Assembly (NCBI GenBank): GCA_018673915.1
Contig: JABHBK010000024.1
Coordinates: 1-64,000, forward strand
Direction: 5' to 3'
DNA: 64,000 bases
From: Nitrospina sp.
GTDB lineage: Bacteria > Nitrospinota > Nitrospinia > Nitrospinales > VA-1
Shown here: piece after piece, positions 47,018 to 56,886 of the stretch
Layout: the number at the start of each line of letters is the position of its first letter
Numbering within the stretch: position 1 is the stretch's first letter
Notes under the pieces: generated by a model
What the model saw: the letters and a program-made list of their open reading frames with translations, nothing else
Databases searched by the model: none
Told to the model about the DNA's origin: nothing
Made by a program: the position numbers and the translations under genes

Positions 47018-47866
47018 TTGCAGATCAATCTGATTCAAAGTAAAACCCTGCTGACCCGCTCCAGTGGATACCTTAAAGAGGTTTGTTCACATTCTCTCAA
47101 CCCTTATGGAGGCTGCGGCTATGGACTTTCCTCTTGTGGAGAGGGATGCTACGTCCGCTTCAACCCGTGGCTCACTCAGGGTCGCGAGTGGGGAAAGTTT
47201 GTCGATGTAAAAATTAACGCTGGGGAATTGTATACCCAGACAGCGGAAAAAGAAAAAACCTGGGCGCACAAACGCTCAATTCCCTTCACAATTTTCATGT
47301 CCAGTTCCACCGACCCCTGGCAACCCGCGGAAAAAAAATATCGTGTGACCCGTGCAATCCTCCAGGCCATGATAACCTGTCCACCTGACACATTGATTCT
47401 ACAAACTCACAGTTCAAATATTCTCGACGACCAGGCAACCTTGCTTAAACTTCCGTGTTCGCTCAGAATCCATATTTCTATAGAAGGAGACAGGAATCAC
47501 CTACCCGGCCTGCCCCCGCCCCCTTGTAGCATTGATAAACGGATTTCTGCTTTGCGACAACTTTCTGAACAGGGACTCAAAACCATTGCCTGCCTTTCAC
47601 CTTTATATCCGCTAGAAAATCCGCATAAATTTTTTGATCGATTAAAAAATGCAGGTGCATCGGCAGTCATCATCGATCACTTTATAGAAGGAGATGGAAC
47701 CGCTGAGGGTTCCCGAACTTTAAAAACCCGTCTTCCTACAGCGATGCGCCAAATCCAGGAAGATTCTATCCACCTCTCCTACCGAACCCAAATCGTCAAC
47801 ATTGCCCGCAATTATTTACCTGTTGGAGTTTCGTCCCAAGGATTCGCCGGACACTACTCATGCTAA
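47018..47866 (+). CDS. SPL-like radical SAM protein with unusual cysteine spacing
   Basis: 282 residues from TTG 47018. NPYGGCGYGLSSCGEGCYVRFNP (Cys33, Cys40, Cys44; spacing CX6CX3C) replaces the NPYxGCxHxCxYCY of spore photolyase-like (SPL) proteins, where spacing is CX3CX2C. Downstream features of the family are kept: PFTIFMSSSTDPWQPAE, THSSNILDD, IHISIEGDRNH. Whether all three Cys bind an Fe-S cluster is uncertain. Overlaps the ABC-ATPase gene by 7 bp, suggesting translational coupling and a shared function. No DNA-repair gene is near. Confidence 0.75.
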   Translation: MQINLIQSKTLLTRSSGYLKEVCSHSLNPYGGCGYGLSSCGEGCYVRFNPWLTQGREWGKFVDVKINAGELYTQTAEKEKTWAHKRSIPFTIFMSSSTDPWQPAEKKYRVTRAILQAMITCPPDTLILQTHSSNILDDQATLLKLPCSLRIHISIEGDRNHLPGLPPPPCSIDKRISALRQLSEQGLKTIACLSPLYPLENPHKFFDRLKNAGASAVIIDHFIEGDGTAEGSRTLKTRLPTAMRQIQEDSIHLSYRTQIVNIARNYLPVGVSSQGFAGHYSC

Positions 47867-49569
47867 CTGCCATGCCTGTCCCACAAGAACTCATAGATCA
47901 GGTTACCTCTATGGATGGCAGGGGTTACAAAGCTTACAAAAACCTTCAAGGAAGAAGTTTTCCCTTCGGCCTGTTTCAATTAACTTTTGAACATGTACAA
48001 GGCGATCCTTTTGCGGCACCCTCCCGTCTTTCCATAAAAATAGCGCTTCCTTCAGCGGGCTTTTCCAGTTTTCACTACAACACCCCATTAAGAAAACTGG
48101 CTCTGGAAGATCATTTATTAAGAGCAGTTAAGCACCGTGTCCAGCAATGCCAGGGAAGAGTCAAAGGTTCCGGCCGAAGCGGAGAAGTTGCCGTTCAATC
48201 ACCGGGACAAAAAGTAATTCGCAGAAGCGGAATGCAAATTATAAAAGATAATTTAATTCTGACTCTGTTCGCGGGGCTTCCCGGTGACGGGCGAAGGGTA
48301 CTGGCAAAGGAATGCGTAAAACTTTTATCCAATATCCTCCCTCCGGTCTGGGAAGAGAGCCTGCTGGCAAAATCCCTCGACATGAACCAGGTGCAGAAAG
48401 CCCTCGAAACCCTGGAGGACTATTCCGCGCTGAGTGAAATGTTAAACCAGAATCAATGGGCAAGTTATATAGCTAATGGATCGCTTCTTCCCCGCGCATC
48501 AGGGATTAGCGACCTGCCTCTTAAAGACGGTGGTGTGGTTTTTTCTGCGCCGGAAGAATTGAGCACCGAAATTCATCTACCTCATCGCGGAAAAATCTCC
48601 GGCATGGCTATTCCTCTGGGAATTACTTTAGTTGTGGGAGGTGGGTTCCACGGCAAAAGCACCTTACTGAAGGCCATTCAGGATGCAGTTTATCCCCATG
48701 TAACAGGGGACGGACGCGAATGCATCGCGACCCAAACAACCGCAGTAAAAATTCGCGCGGAAGACGGCCGTTCCGTCCAGCCCATCAACGTTTCCGGGTT
48801 TATGGATAACCTGCCGCTCGTTCCCTCTACAGAGAATTTCTCTACGGTCTCCGCGAGTGGTTCTACATCCCAGGCAGTAAATATTCTTGAAGCCGTCGAA
48901 GCCGGTTCTTCGCTTCTCCTTATGGATGAAGACACCTGCGCCACAAACTTCATGATCCGTGATGCGAGAATGCAAGCTCTGATTACTTCTAATCAGGAAC
49001 CGATCACGCCACTGGTAGACCGGATTGAGGAATTGAATAAAAGTTTCGCAGTGAGCACCCTCCTCGTTATGGGAGGAAGCGGGGATTATTTTGATTCGGC
49101 GGACCAAGTCATCGCCATGGACTCATTTCAACCACGGCTGGTGACCGCAAGGGCAAAACAGATTGTCCGGGAAAACCCCGGCAGTCGCAAAACCGAAGCC
49201 CCATCTCCCCTGCCCAAAGTGCAAATGCGAACCCGTAATTTATCGGAATTGGATTTCAGCCGCGGTAAAAAGCCCTGCGTGATTCAAATTCAGAAAACAA
49301 TCTCACTCATTTTGGGACGAACTGAAATCGATGTGCGTTATATTGAGCATCTGGTAGAACCAGGGCAATTAGAACTCTGCGGCTGGATATTAAAACAACT
49401 TAAAGATATGCAGGAGACTGATGCCAATGTGTCAAACAGTGATGCGATAAAAATAATTTTAAAAACAATTGAAACAGGTGAGCTGGAGTCCATCACCCCC
49501 TTTAACAATGGCCTGCTCACCCTCCCTCGATTTCAGGATGTGATGGCCATCTTAAACCGATTGCGTTAA
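47860..49569 (+). CDS. ABC-class ATPase (PF09818 / COG3044 type)
   Basis: 569 residues from ATG 47860. N-terminal region specific to the family (RGYKAYKNLQGRSFPFG, DPFAAPSRLSIKI, TPLRKLALEDHLLRAV), P-loop at about 258-268 (VVGGGFHGKSTLLKA), Walker B-like LLLMDEDTCATNFMIRD at about 349-366 and signature-like VSASGSTSQAVNILEAVE. Predicted ATPases of this class have no known biological role. Encoded with a radical SAM protein, which is not a usual neighbour I know of. Confidence 0.9.
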   Translation: MLTAMPVPQELIDQVTSMDGRGYKAYKNLQGRSFPFGLFQLTFEHVQGDPFAAPSRLSIKIALPSAGFSSFHYNTPLRKLALEDHLLRAVKHRVQQCQGRVKGSGRSGEVAVQSPGQKVIRRSGMQIIKDNLILTLFAGLPGDGRRVLAKECVKLLSNILPPVWEESLLAKSLDMNQVQKALETLEDYSALSEMLNQNQWASYIANGSLLPRASGISDLPLKDGGVVFSAPEELSTEIHLPHRGKISGMAIPLGITLVVGGGFHGKSTLLKAIQDAVYPHVTGDGRECIATQTTAVKIRAEDGRSVQPINVSGFMDNLPLVPSTENFSTVSASGSTSQAVNILEAVEAGSSLLLMDEDTCATNFMIRDARMQALITSNQEPITPLVDRIEELNKSFAVSTLLVMGGSGDYFDSADQVIAMDSFQPRLVTARAKQIVRENPGSRKTEAPSPLPKVQMRTRNLSELDFSRGKKPCVIQIQKTISLILGRTEIDVRYIEHLVEPGQLELCGWILKQLKDMQETDANVSNSDAIKIILKTIETGELESITPFNNGLLTLPRFQDVMAILNRLR

Positions 49570-49731
49570 TTCCAGTTAAAACTTTCAGAAGCACTTTAAA
49601 TTTCTGCACCCAAAACCCCTATTCTCTTTTAATGGATTTTAGCGTTCCCGCTATAATTAAAAAGGAAATAGCTTTCTGACCGAGAACCCTCTATCTCTTC
49701 TTTCCAATCCGTTTTGATTATGATTTTTTAA

Positions 49732-51330
49732 ATGCCTGACTGGAAAAAAACCAAACAATACCATCAATACTCTAAACACGATCATTACCGATCTGCCCCG
49801 GGCCCCGGCTATATGGATTGGGAAAACCAACCCGATCCCTTTCGTCGTTATAATGGCGCGGAAATAATCAAATTAAAAAAAATCCCTCTGGACGAAGGTC
49901 CCCTTTTCTACGAAGTTTTAAAACAAAAAGAAATATCGGCCCTTCCCTTAAACTTCTCAACCCTTTCCCAATTATTTTTCGATAGCCTCGCAATTTCAGC
50001 ATGGAAAAGTTTCCAGGGATCGAGGTGGGCTCTTAGGGTTAATCCTTCAAGCGGAAATCTACACCCGACAGAAGGTTATTTAATCTGCGGTCCCTTAGAA
50101 GGTATCAATAGCTCCCCCTCCGTTTCCCATTACGACCCAAAAACTCACGGATTGGAAATTCGAACGACCTTTTCAAATCAGACCTGGAAAACCATGTCAG
50201 AAGGTTTTCCTGAAAACACCTTCTTTATCGGTTTGAGTTCTATTTATTGGAGAGAAGCTTGGAAGTACGGGCTAAGAGCTTTCAGATACTGCCATCATGA
50301 TATGGGCCATGCTATAGCAGCAATAAACATAGCAAGCTCAGTGTTGGGCTGGCGAACTCAGATGATGGACCATCTTTGCGGCGAAGATCTGGAAATAATT
50401 TTAGGATTACACAAAAAAAATGAAGAAGAAATGGAAGTCCCCTATTGTCTAATGGCCGTCACCCCTCAAGAAAGGAATACAAAGAACAAGGATTTCGTTG
50501 CTGGCTTTTCTGATTTGAAATGGTTGGGGGACCCCAATATTTTGAGCCACGATCATATGGATTGGCATGGCATCACAGAAGTCTCACAAGCAACACAAAA
50601 ACCGCACACAGAAGACTTTCCGAACCCTGATTTTAAATGGGAAACTCAGCCAAACCTGGAGGATTCCTTCCCCATAAGAAAAGCCATTCATCAGCGGAGA
50701 AGTGCTGTTGCCATGGATGGAAAGACCCGCATTTCAAGTGAAACATTTTATCAGTTTATGGCAACAACCATCTGCCCTATCCCTTTCCAAAGATTTTCAT
50801 GGGAGCCACAAATCCATTTAGGACTTTTTGTTCATCGGGTGGACGGCCTTTCAGAAGGCTTATATTTTTTGGTGCGCAATAAAAACCATTTAAGTGATTT
50901 AAAAACCAAGTTGAAAAAAGATTTCGCCTGGGCCAAGCCCAATGATTGCCCAAAAAATCTGGATTTATTTTTATTGCAGGAAGGAGATTTTCGCGGCATT
51001 GCAACTTCCGTTTCGTGTGGACAGGAAATTGCTGGAAAAGGATGTTTTAGTCTGGGTATGATCAGCGCCTTTGAAAATGTGTCGCTCAACTATGGCCCCT
51101 GGATGTATCCCCGTCTCTATTGGGAATGTGGAGCTATCGGGCAAATGCTATACCTTCAGGCAGAGGTCAGCGGCATCCGCAGTACGGGAATTGGATGTTT
51201 CTTTGATGATTCCGTTCATCAGGTCTTCGGCATTGAAGATCGGAGCTATCAAAGCCTGTATCACTTTACGGTTGGAGGGCCGGTGGAGGACACCCGCCTC
51301 ACAACACTTCCTGCCTATGAAGAGGATTGA
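49732..51330 (+). CDS. SagB/ThcOx-type oxidoreductase with two nitroreductase domains
   Basis: 532 residues, about double a single nitroreductase. N-terminal half (about 65-260) has SRWALRVNPSSGNLHPTEGYLI, GLSSIYWREAWKYGLRAFRYCHHDMGHAIAAI, typical of SagB/ThcOx FMN-dependent enzymes. C-terminal half (about 310-525) begins SFPIRKAIHQRRSAV and ends with GFALSEG-like and IGQMLYLQAEVSGIRSTGIGCFFDD. Family members oxidise azolines to azoles in peptide natural products, but free-standing genome copies without precursor peptide exist. No precursor, cyclodehydratase or transporter gene is near. Family length and both halves appear intact. Confidence 0.85.
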   Translation: MPDWKKTKQYHQYSKHDHYRSAPGPGYMDWENQPDPFRRYNGAEIIKLKKIPLDEGPLFYEVLKQKEISALPLNFSTLSQLFFDSLAISAWKSFQGSRWALRVNPSSGNLHPTEGYLICGPLEGINSSPSVSHYDPKTHGLEIRTTFSNQTWKTMSEGFPENTFFIGLSSIYWREAWKYGLRAFRYCHHDMGHAIAAINIASSVLGWRTQMMDHLCGEDLEIILGLHKKNEEEMEVPYCLMAVTPQERNTKNKDFVAGFSDLKWLGDPNILSHDHMDWHGITEVSQATQKPHTEDFPNPDFKWETQPNLEDSFPIRKAIHQRRSAVAMDGKTRISSETFYQFMATTICPIPFQRFSWEPQIHLGLFVHRVDGLSEGLYFLVRNKNHLSDLKTKLKKDFAWAKPNDCPKNLDLFLLQEGDFRGIATSVSCGQEIAGKGCFSLGMISAFENVSLNYGPWMYPRLYWECGAIGQMLYLQAEVSGIRSTGIGCFFDDSVHQVFGIEDRSYQSLYHFTVGGPVEDTRLTTLPAYEED

Positions 51331-51332
51331 AC

Positions 51333-51635
51333 TTACTTTTTTACCAGTTCCAGGGCAATATACAAACCCGCACCGGTTACCGTATATTTGCCTGCAACAT
51401 TATCTTTCTTTTTTAAGCTTGCTAAAGTTTTTAGTCCGTCCGGCTGGGTCTTTTCGTTCACGATCACCGTAAAACGTTTTTTAGTTTTAGGGTCTTTAAT
51501 CCCCACCTTATTTTTATCCGCAATCACTTTTTTGACAACTCCAGAAAATGGAACGGCATCGCCTGCCACCGCAATCCCTATATTGGAGAAAAGAAACAAA
51601 ACCAAAAACAAATAACTTAACCTGGAAACTTTCAT
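51333..51635 (-). CDS. Hypothetical small secreted protein
   Basis: 100 residues from ATG 51635 (GGAGG 8 nt upstream; two earlier in-frame ATG codons are less well spaced). Signal peptide 1-22 (GIAVAGDA). Mature part is Lys-rich with VKKVIADKNKVGIKDPKTKKRFTV, likely a small beta barrel. No family recognised. Convergent with the SagB gene, 2 bp apart. Confidence 0.65.
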   Translation of the reverse strand: MKVSRLSYLFLVLFLFSNIGIAVAGDAVPFSGVVKKVIADKNKVGIKDPKTKKRFTVIVNEKTQPDGLKTLASLKKKDNVAGKYTVTGAGLYIALELVKK

Positions 51636-51720
51636 CGTCATGCCCTCCAAATTGGATGCTTTCATGATTTCATTTTAATTAAAAACTTTCAACATCCTAT
51701 TATGAATTCGGTTCTCTTTT

Positions 51721-53853
51721 TTAGAACGGCTTGAATGAAACCAAAGGTTTTTGTTTTGGTAAAAGACGGGGATGTGAATCGCGGAAAATCTTTTGCAGAG
51801 CCTTCGGGTTGGTTGGCCAGGTTCCCTTGTCCCGGTTATCCGGGGCATTTCCCTCAAATACCAGATAACCGTATTTTCCATAATGCGGCAGTTTGCGCAT
51901 TAACCCTGGAATACTCGCAGTATTTCCAGCAATGACCCAGGTCATCGTTCCCTTTTTCTGATCCAATCTGTTCAAAGTAAAAACAAAGCTGTGGTTTTCC
52001 CAAGGGTAAGACTTGTCTTTAACCCGTATCCTCTTCTCGTCTAATTCAACCCCGAATTTCTTGAGTTGCGCCGAAAAGTAATTTTTTAGCGGATGATTCC
52101 GCCCGAAAACCCATAAACTTCCCTCAGGCAATGGTGAGTTATCATCACTCGTTAAAACCTTTTCCGGTTTCGCCACGGCCTCTGCAAATTTCTGGTAAGC
52201 AAGATTAGGGCTCTTCGGTAAAAGTGCCGTAACAATTTGCGCTCCGTAAGTCTGGGCCAGACTTGCCGGTGCTTCCTCATCTCCCGGCAAGCGGAATACA
52301 TCGTTGTAGGGGTCCAACTGAACCGCCAACGGCTCTTTCGCTAATTGGATTTTAAACTCCTGCACATCCGCAGCAAGTTTTATTGTGTGAATCTCTGCCA
52401 CCGGGGAACCATTAGTCCAGATAGCAATAGGAAGCTTCATTAAAAAAGCCGGTGGGTCTTGCCTCACCGTCAACTTCAGGTCATATCGGCCCTCACGGTG
52501 AACATAAGACGATTTTTCCAGCCTGATTTTAGGCGCCCCCTTTCGATTGAGCCATTGTTCAAAAAATCCAGCTAAGTTCTGGCCTGAAGTTTCCTCAAAA
52601 GTTTGGCGCATATTGTCATAGCCTGCATATCGGTACTTATTGGTCGCATAGAACCTCCGCAGGCTCTTTAAAAATTTTTCATCCCCGACTTCCGTGCGTA
52701 GCATATGAAAGACCATAAGATGCTTGGCATAACCGATAGCCTGCGACGCCATGCTGTCTCGATAGCTAAACTTACTCAATGGAAAATCATTTTCAGCATT
52801 GACATAATTTGAAAACTTCATCATCTCCTGGAACCGATATCCTGCACCCTTTCCTTGCAACTCTAAAAGAAGGTGATCGGCGAGGTAGGCGGTCAATCCT
52901 TCCGACCAATTTCCCTGCTCCATCTTGGGAAACACCCCATTGCCCCACCAGTTATGAAGAATTTCATGTGGATAAGAGCTATGCAGAATAAACGGAAAAC
53001 GAATGATCCTGGAGCCCATCAGAGTAAAAGAAGGCATGCCATATCCGGTTTGCCGGGAATTTTCAATCAGAGCAAACTTTTTATAGGGGTAGGGTCCAAG
53101 CAAGCGAAAGTAAAAATCAATATAGCCTTTAGCTGTTTGTAGATAACGATCAGCCAACTCCTCTTCCTCTTGCAATAAAAATGCGTACAGGGAAAGTCCA
53201 TTATGTTCCGCCTCAAATATATGGAACTGGTTGCCAATCAAATATATTTCTTCGGATGGACGCGTTGACTTCCAAGTAATGCTTCTTCTACCTGCAGAAA
53301 TTTTATCCCCAGTGCTTTGCCCTTGGCTCACAACCTGCCAAGGCTCAGGAAGAGAAACCTGCATTGAAAAATTAACTCGTGAGGATTCCCCAATTGTTTG
53401 AGGATAAAAATAACTGGCACCGGAAAACATAAAGCCGGCTGTACCATCAGATTCCGGGTCGAAAAGAATCCCGGAATAGTTCATTGTCATTGAAAACGTG
53501 TCAGGACAGGGGGTGGAATTGCTTTTTACAAACTCGATCTTTAGGAGACTGAGTTCATTTGTTTTATAATCCGCCGTTTGCACCTGCCACCCTTCCGGAA
53601 CCTGATTCCGGCTCAGCTTTAGATTCGAATGAAGGTAAAAGGCAAAGAACTCGCAATTATCTCGGGAAGTTTTGAACAAAACCGTGTCTTGTATTTTGGC
53701 AAAACGGGATGAGGGTTCCAGCTCTATTCGCAGGTCATGATGAATAGGGGATTCAGAAAATGACCAAACTTCCGCTACACAAAATGTCTGCATTAAGACA
53801 AGCCACAAACATCCTGCGTTTCGGAGGATGTGAAACTCGAAAATTTTCATCAT
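51721..53853 (-). CDS. M1-family (aminopeptidase N-like) exported metalloprotein
   Basis: 710 residues with signal peptide (about 8-31). Zinc motif HEILH (residues 296-300) with the third ligand Glu 18 residues later (NWSEGL), one residue closer than in the usual HEXXHX18E. The GAMEN exopeptidase loop is replaced by GYGMPSFTLMG, as in several periplasmic M1-like proteins. The C-terminal part includes a separate domain ending LLPKQKPLVSFKPF. Probably an active zinc peptidase, though substrate may not be a free N-terminus. Overlaps the NusG-II gene stop (GGATGATG). Confidence 0.8.
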   Translation of the reverse strand: MMKIFEFHILRNAGCLWLVLMQTFCVAEVWSFSESPIHHDLRIELEPSSRFAKIQDTVLFKTSRDNCEFFAFYLHSNLKLSRNQVPEGWQVQTADYKTNELSLLKIEFVKSNSTPCPDTFSMTMNYSGILFDPESDGTAGFMFSGASYFYPQTIGESSRVNFSMQVSLPEPWQVVSQGQSTGDKISAGRRSITWKSTRPSEEIYLIGNQFHIFEAEHNGLSLYAFLLQEEEELADRYLQTAKGYIDFYFRLLGPYPYKKFALIENSRQTGYGMPSFTLMGSRIIRFPFILHSSYPHEILHNWWGNGVFPKMEQGNWSEGLTAYLADHLLLELQGKGAGYRFQEMMKFSNYVNAENDFPLSKFSYRDSMASQAIGYAKHLMVFHMLRTEVGDEKFLKSLRRFYATNKYRYAGYDNMRQTFEETSGQNLAGFFEQWLNRKGAPKIRLEKSSYVHREGRYDLKLTVRQDPPAFLMKLPIAIWTNGSPVAEIHTIKLAADVQEFKIQLAKEPLAVQLDPYNDVFRLPGDEEAPASLAQTYGAQIVTALLPKSPNLAYQKFAEAVAKPEKVLTSDDNSPLPEGSLWVFGRNHPLKNYFSAQLKKFGVELDEKRIRVKDKSYPWENHSFVFTLNRLDQKKGTMTWVIAGNTASIPGLMRKLPHYGKYGYLVFEGNAPDNRDKGTWPTNPKALQKIFRDSHPRLLPKQKPLVSFKPF

Positions 53854-54218
53854 CCTACGACAGCATCCAGCCCTCTTTGGGTTTCCCCTTCAATCCGCAC
53901 CACCACTTTATTGGGTAGGCACGCCGAGAGACGGTCAGCGTATTGAATGTATCCCGACTTGATGCAGACCTTAAGCTTGCAGGGAGACCGCACAATTCTC
54001 GCCTTACGATGGCTGATCTCCACTTCAGTGATTCCAAGCGGCCCTTCCACTTGAATGACCCTGTCATCCGTAAGAGGAAAGCGCGCCACATTTCTTTCCG
54101 CCACTTTGATGATGACCCAGTCGCCTTTATTGAATCCCGTACCAAAATAATAAAAAAGGCCTACGTTGAATATAACCAGAAGGGCTATCAGAACTTTATC
54201 GTACCGGTTAAACTTCAT
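53850..54218 (-). CDS. NusG domain-II-containing small protein
   Basis: 122 residues. One membrane anchor (about 8-26), then NusG_II-like beta fold (GDWVIIKVAERNVARFPL, RVIQVEGPLGITEVEIS, ARIVRSPCKLKVCIKSGYIQ, CLPNKVVVRIEGE). These proteins usually stand next to ApbE, FMN or Fe-S enzymes, or polyprenyl synthases; here they stand with M1 peptidase. Cys pair CKLKVC may bind a metal or form a disulfide. ATGA overlap links it to the M1 gene. Confidence 0.8.
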   Translation of the reverse strand: MKFNRYDKVLIALLVIFNVGLFYYFGTGFNKGDWVIIKVAERNVARFPLTDDRVIQVEGPLGITEVEISHRKARIVRSPCKLKVCIKSGYIQYADRLSACLPNKVVVRIEGETQRGLDAVVG

Positions 54219-54243
54219 GCATCACCCTTTCACGAAACTCATT

Positions 54244-56886
54244 TCAATCTTTCCACTTCGCACCTTGCAAATTAATTTTAGCTTCCTTATTGGATTCAAA
54301 ATATTTTCTAAGTGCTTCCAGTCCGCCAAAATAATCACCAGAGGAAAAGAAGTCTTCTCCCGGCCCATGATAGCGGCGCGCAAACAGGCCAAACCGCTGT
54401 GCGGTTCGAAGCGCATAATTCTGCCTGAAAACTTCCAGCTCCTGGGGGGACATTGCTTTAATATCGGGAAACTGATCCAGCCGAGGACGCAGAAGGTTTA
54501 AAAAACTTTCATCCGTTTCCCATTGTAACGGAGGCAGAAGCGAAACAGAAGAAAACTCCAGCAAGGGTGAGTTATCGGTGATCTCGCCAGCCCCCTCCAA
54601 AAATGGAGACAAACGTTTTCCATCCGTAATAAAAAAATCTGCGAAATCCAGAAACGAGTTCACTTTCATTTCCTGGGCCATCTGTTTTATTTCCGGGCTA
54701 CCCATAAGCGTCTCGAAATGTTTTTTATCCAAGGTCACAGGATTCCGGCTTCCCACCAACATGACTATCCGTGTGAGAAAGCTGTTCCAAACCGAAAATT
54801 CGGGAAAGACCTTTTGGAACGTATGGGTGATAGACCTGGCATCTTGCGGGCCTATTAAATGCAAAGGAAGCCATTGCACCAACAAGCCATCTTCTTTTAA
54901 GTGACTCAAAGCCAGCTCATAAAATTCTCTGGAATAGAGATTCACAACACCCGCCTGCAGGGGAGACATGGGTTCCATAATGATGACATCATAAGTGGAC
55001 TCGGACCATTTCAAAAATGCCCTTCCATCCTGAATAAACATTTTCGTATTAGGCCGGTTTAAAACATCGTGATTCCAGGTTGCAAACCATTTGGAAAACT
55101 CCAGGACATTTTTATCAATTTCAACTCCGTCAACTTCCGCGCCTGGAAACAGGGAAGCCGTTCCCATCGTGTTACCTGTGCCAAACCCAATCACCAGAAC
55201 TCGTTTGGGGGAGGGATGCAATGCCATCGGCACAAATCCCATGGCTTGCATATAAGTACTGCCAGAAAATGAACTGGATACGGTGGCGGTGCTGAATCCA
55301 TCCAGATAAATCGTACGCGCCTTGCTTTCTTTATCCTCCACCACACTGATAGTGGAATGTTCTCCTTCTTTATAATCCAGCAGGCGGATTCGATCCGCAG
55401 GCACATTCACTTCCAAACGGGAAAAGTTGCCCTGCCCGGCTTTTTGGGTCTCTATGTCAGGCACCCAATAACCTTTCCCAAGAACCAGAACAAAAAATGC
55501 TCCACCCAGCACCATCACCATGGATAAGGGTTTAAGCTCCCGGACTCTTCCCAGAATATATAATCCAAACAAAATTAATACTGCATAAATCCCATAAAGA
55601 GATAAGCGAATTCCAAATAAAGGTATAAATACAAAAGGAGTCAGAATGGTCCCCAATACCGCGCCCACAGTATTAATGGAATAGGTATTTCCGAGAACTT
55701 TTCCAACACCCTCAAAGCGATAAGAATAAATATGGTTCGCTAATGGAAAGAGAAGCCCAAACCCAAAAGTGGGCAGAAACATCAGACCGAATGCAAATAA
55801 TGACCGGATCAAAAAGGTTTTCCCGGCAGAGGGCTCCAGACTGTAAAAGTATTGATCTGCTAACGCTGTCCATTCCGTCAAATTGGCCAACACGGGAAGT
55901 ATGGCAACACAAAAAATACCAATAGAAATTTCAATACCCACAAACTTCAGAACCTGATGGGACCGCCCCAGGAGTTTGTTTGCGGCCAAACTTCCTATGG
56001 CAATTCCCAATAAGAATGTGGAAAGAATGAGCGCGAACGAATATAAAGTGCTACCCAGTGGGAAAATGAGAATCCGGGTCCATAAAATCTGGCTGGATAA
56101 GGAAGCCATTCCGGAATAGGCAAACAGGATAAATACCAATGTACCCGTGGCGGGAGAGATATCGGCTTCAAGTTTTTTCTTAGATTTTTCAGGTTTTGCA
56201 TCAACCTTGACCAAACTGGAATCCGCAGTATAAAAAATTCGTGGCCGCCCCAAGCACAATATAAAAACCACAGCATTGAGTCCTATTGCAACCCCTGTTG
56301 CTCCCTGAACCCCCCAAAGACGGATCGCCAAATACTGGGTAAAAAGACAGCCGAAAACCGCACCAAAAGTGTTGACCCCATATAACCATGAGACCTGAGT
56401 AAAAATATTTTGCGTTTTATTGCCTGTAGCCCAACAACCTACCAGCGGCAAGGTCGCTCCCATCAACAGGGTAGCGGGAAACATTAATAACGTGCTCAAA
56501 AAGAACTCCAGCACATGCACTCCCAACCCCACCTGCCCGCTTTCTGGCAATATCAGAGGGTACAGTGTTTCCAGAAAACTCAAGCCAAACGGAAAGAATA
56601 GAGCATATAACCCAATCAGTCCCTCCAGCAGGCCATATCCACGAATCAGTTTCTCCGGTTCCAACTCACTACCAATCCGAGCCAAAATCCTCCCCATAAC
56701 CCAGGCCCCTGCCGCCAGCCCCATCATAAACGCGCACAATACAGCACTCAGCGCATACAGACTGGCCCCAAACACTAGAGTCAAATGCCGAAACCATATC
56801 AGCTCATAAACCAGACTCGCGGCCCCTGAAGCAAAAAGGCAAGCATAGGCAACCCATGAAACTTTAAATGAAGGGTGAGTAGTCAT
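54244..56886 (-). CDS. Fused MFS-type transporter / spermidine synthase-like protein
   Basis: 880 residues from ATG 56886. An in-frame TTG at 57039 would add 51 residues that lack any family resemblance, so the ATG is preferred. The first 520 residues hold about 14 membrane segments (begin GAASLVYELIWFRHL, a signature of this family). Residues about 560-760 match the spermidine-synthase fold (VLVIGFGTGNTMG, DGVEIDKNVLEFSKW, DVIIMEPMSPLQAG). No catalytic Asp pattern typical of true SpeE is evident in full. 25 bp before the NusG-II gene. Function of the fused family is not established; transport or membrane-side modification is likely. Confidence 0.85.
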   Translation of the reverse strand: MTTHPSFKVSWVAYACLFASGAASLVYELIWFRHLTLVFGASLYALSAVLCAFMMGLAAGAWVMGRILARIGSELEPEKLIRGYGLLEGLIGLYALFFPFGLSFLETLYPLILPESGQVGLGVHVLEFFLSTLLMFPATLLMGATLPLVGCWATGNKTQNIFTQVSWLYGVNTFGAVFGCLFTQYLAIRLWGVQGATGVAIGLNAVVFILCLGRPRIFYTADSSLVKVDAKPEKSKKKLEADISPATGTLVFILFAYSGMASLSSQILWTRILIFPLGSTLYSFALILSTFLLGIAIGSLAANKLLGRSHQVLKFVGIEISIGIFCVAILPVLANLTEWTALADQYFYSLEPSAGKTFLIRSLFAFGLMFLPTFGFGLLFPLANHIYSYRFEGVGKVLGNTYSINTVGAVLGTILTPFVFIPLFGIRLSLYGIYAVLILFGLYILGRVRELKPLSMVMVLGGAFFVLVLGKGYWVPDIETQKAGQGNFSRLEVNVPADRIRLLDYKEGEHSTISVVEDKESKARTIYLDGFSTATVSSSFSGSTYMQAMGFVPMALHPSPKRVLVIGFGTGNTMGTASLFPGAEVDGVEIDKNVLEFSKWFATWNHDVLNRPNTKMFIQDGRAFLKWSESTYDVIIMEPMSPLQAGVVNLYSREFYELALSHLKEDGLLVQWLPLHLIGPQDARSITHTFQKVFPEFSVWNSFLTRIVMLVGSRNPVTLDKKHFETLMGSPEIKQMAQEMKVNSFLDFADFFITDGKRLSPFLEGAGEITDNSPLLEFSSVSLLPPLQWETDESFLNLLRPRLDQFPDIKAMSPQELEVFRQNYALRTAQRFGLFARRYHGPGEDFFSSGDYFGGLEALRKYFESNKEAKINLQGAKWKD

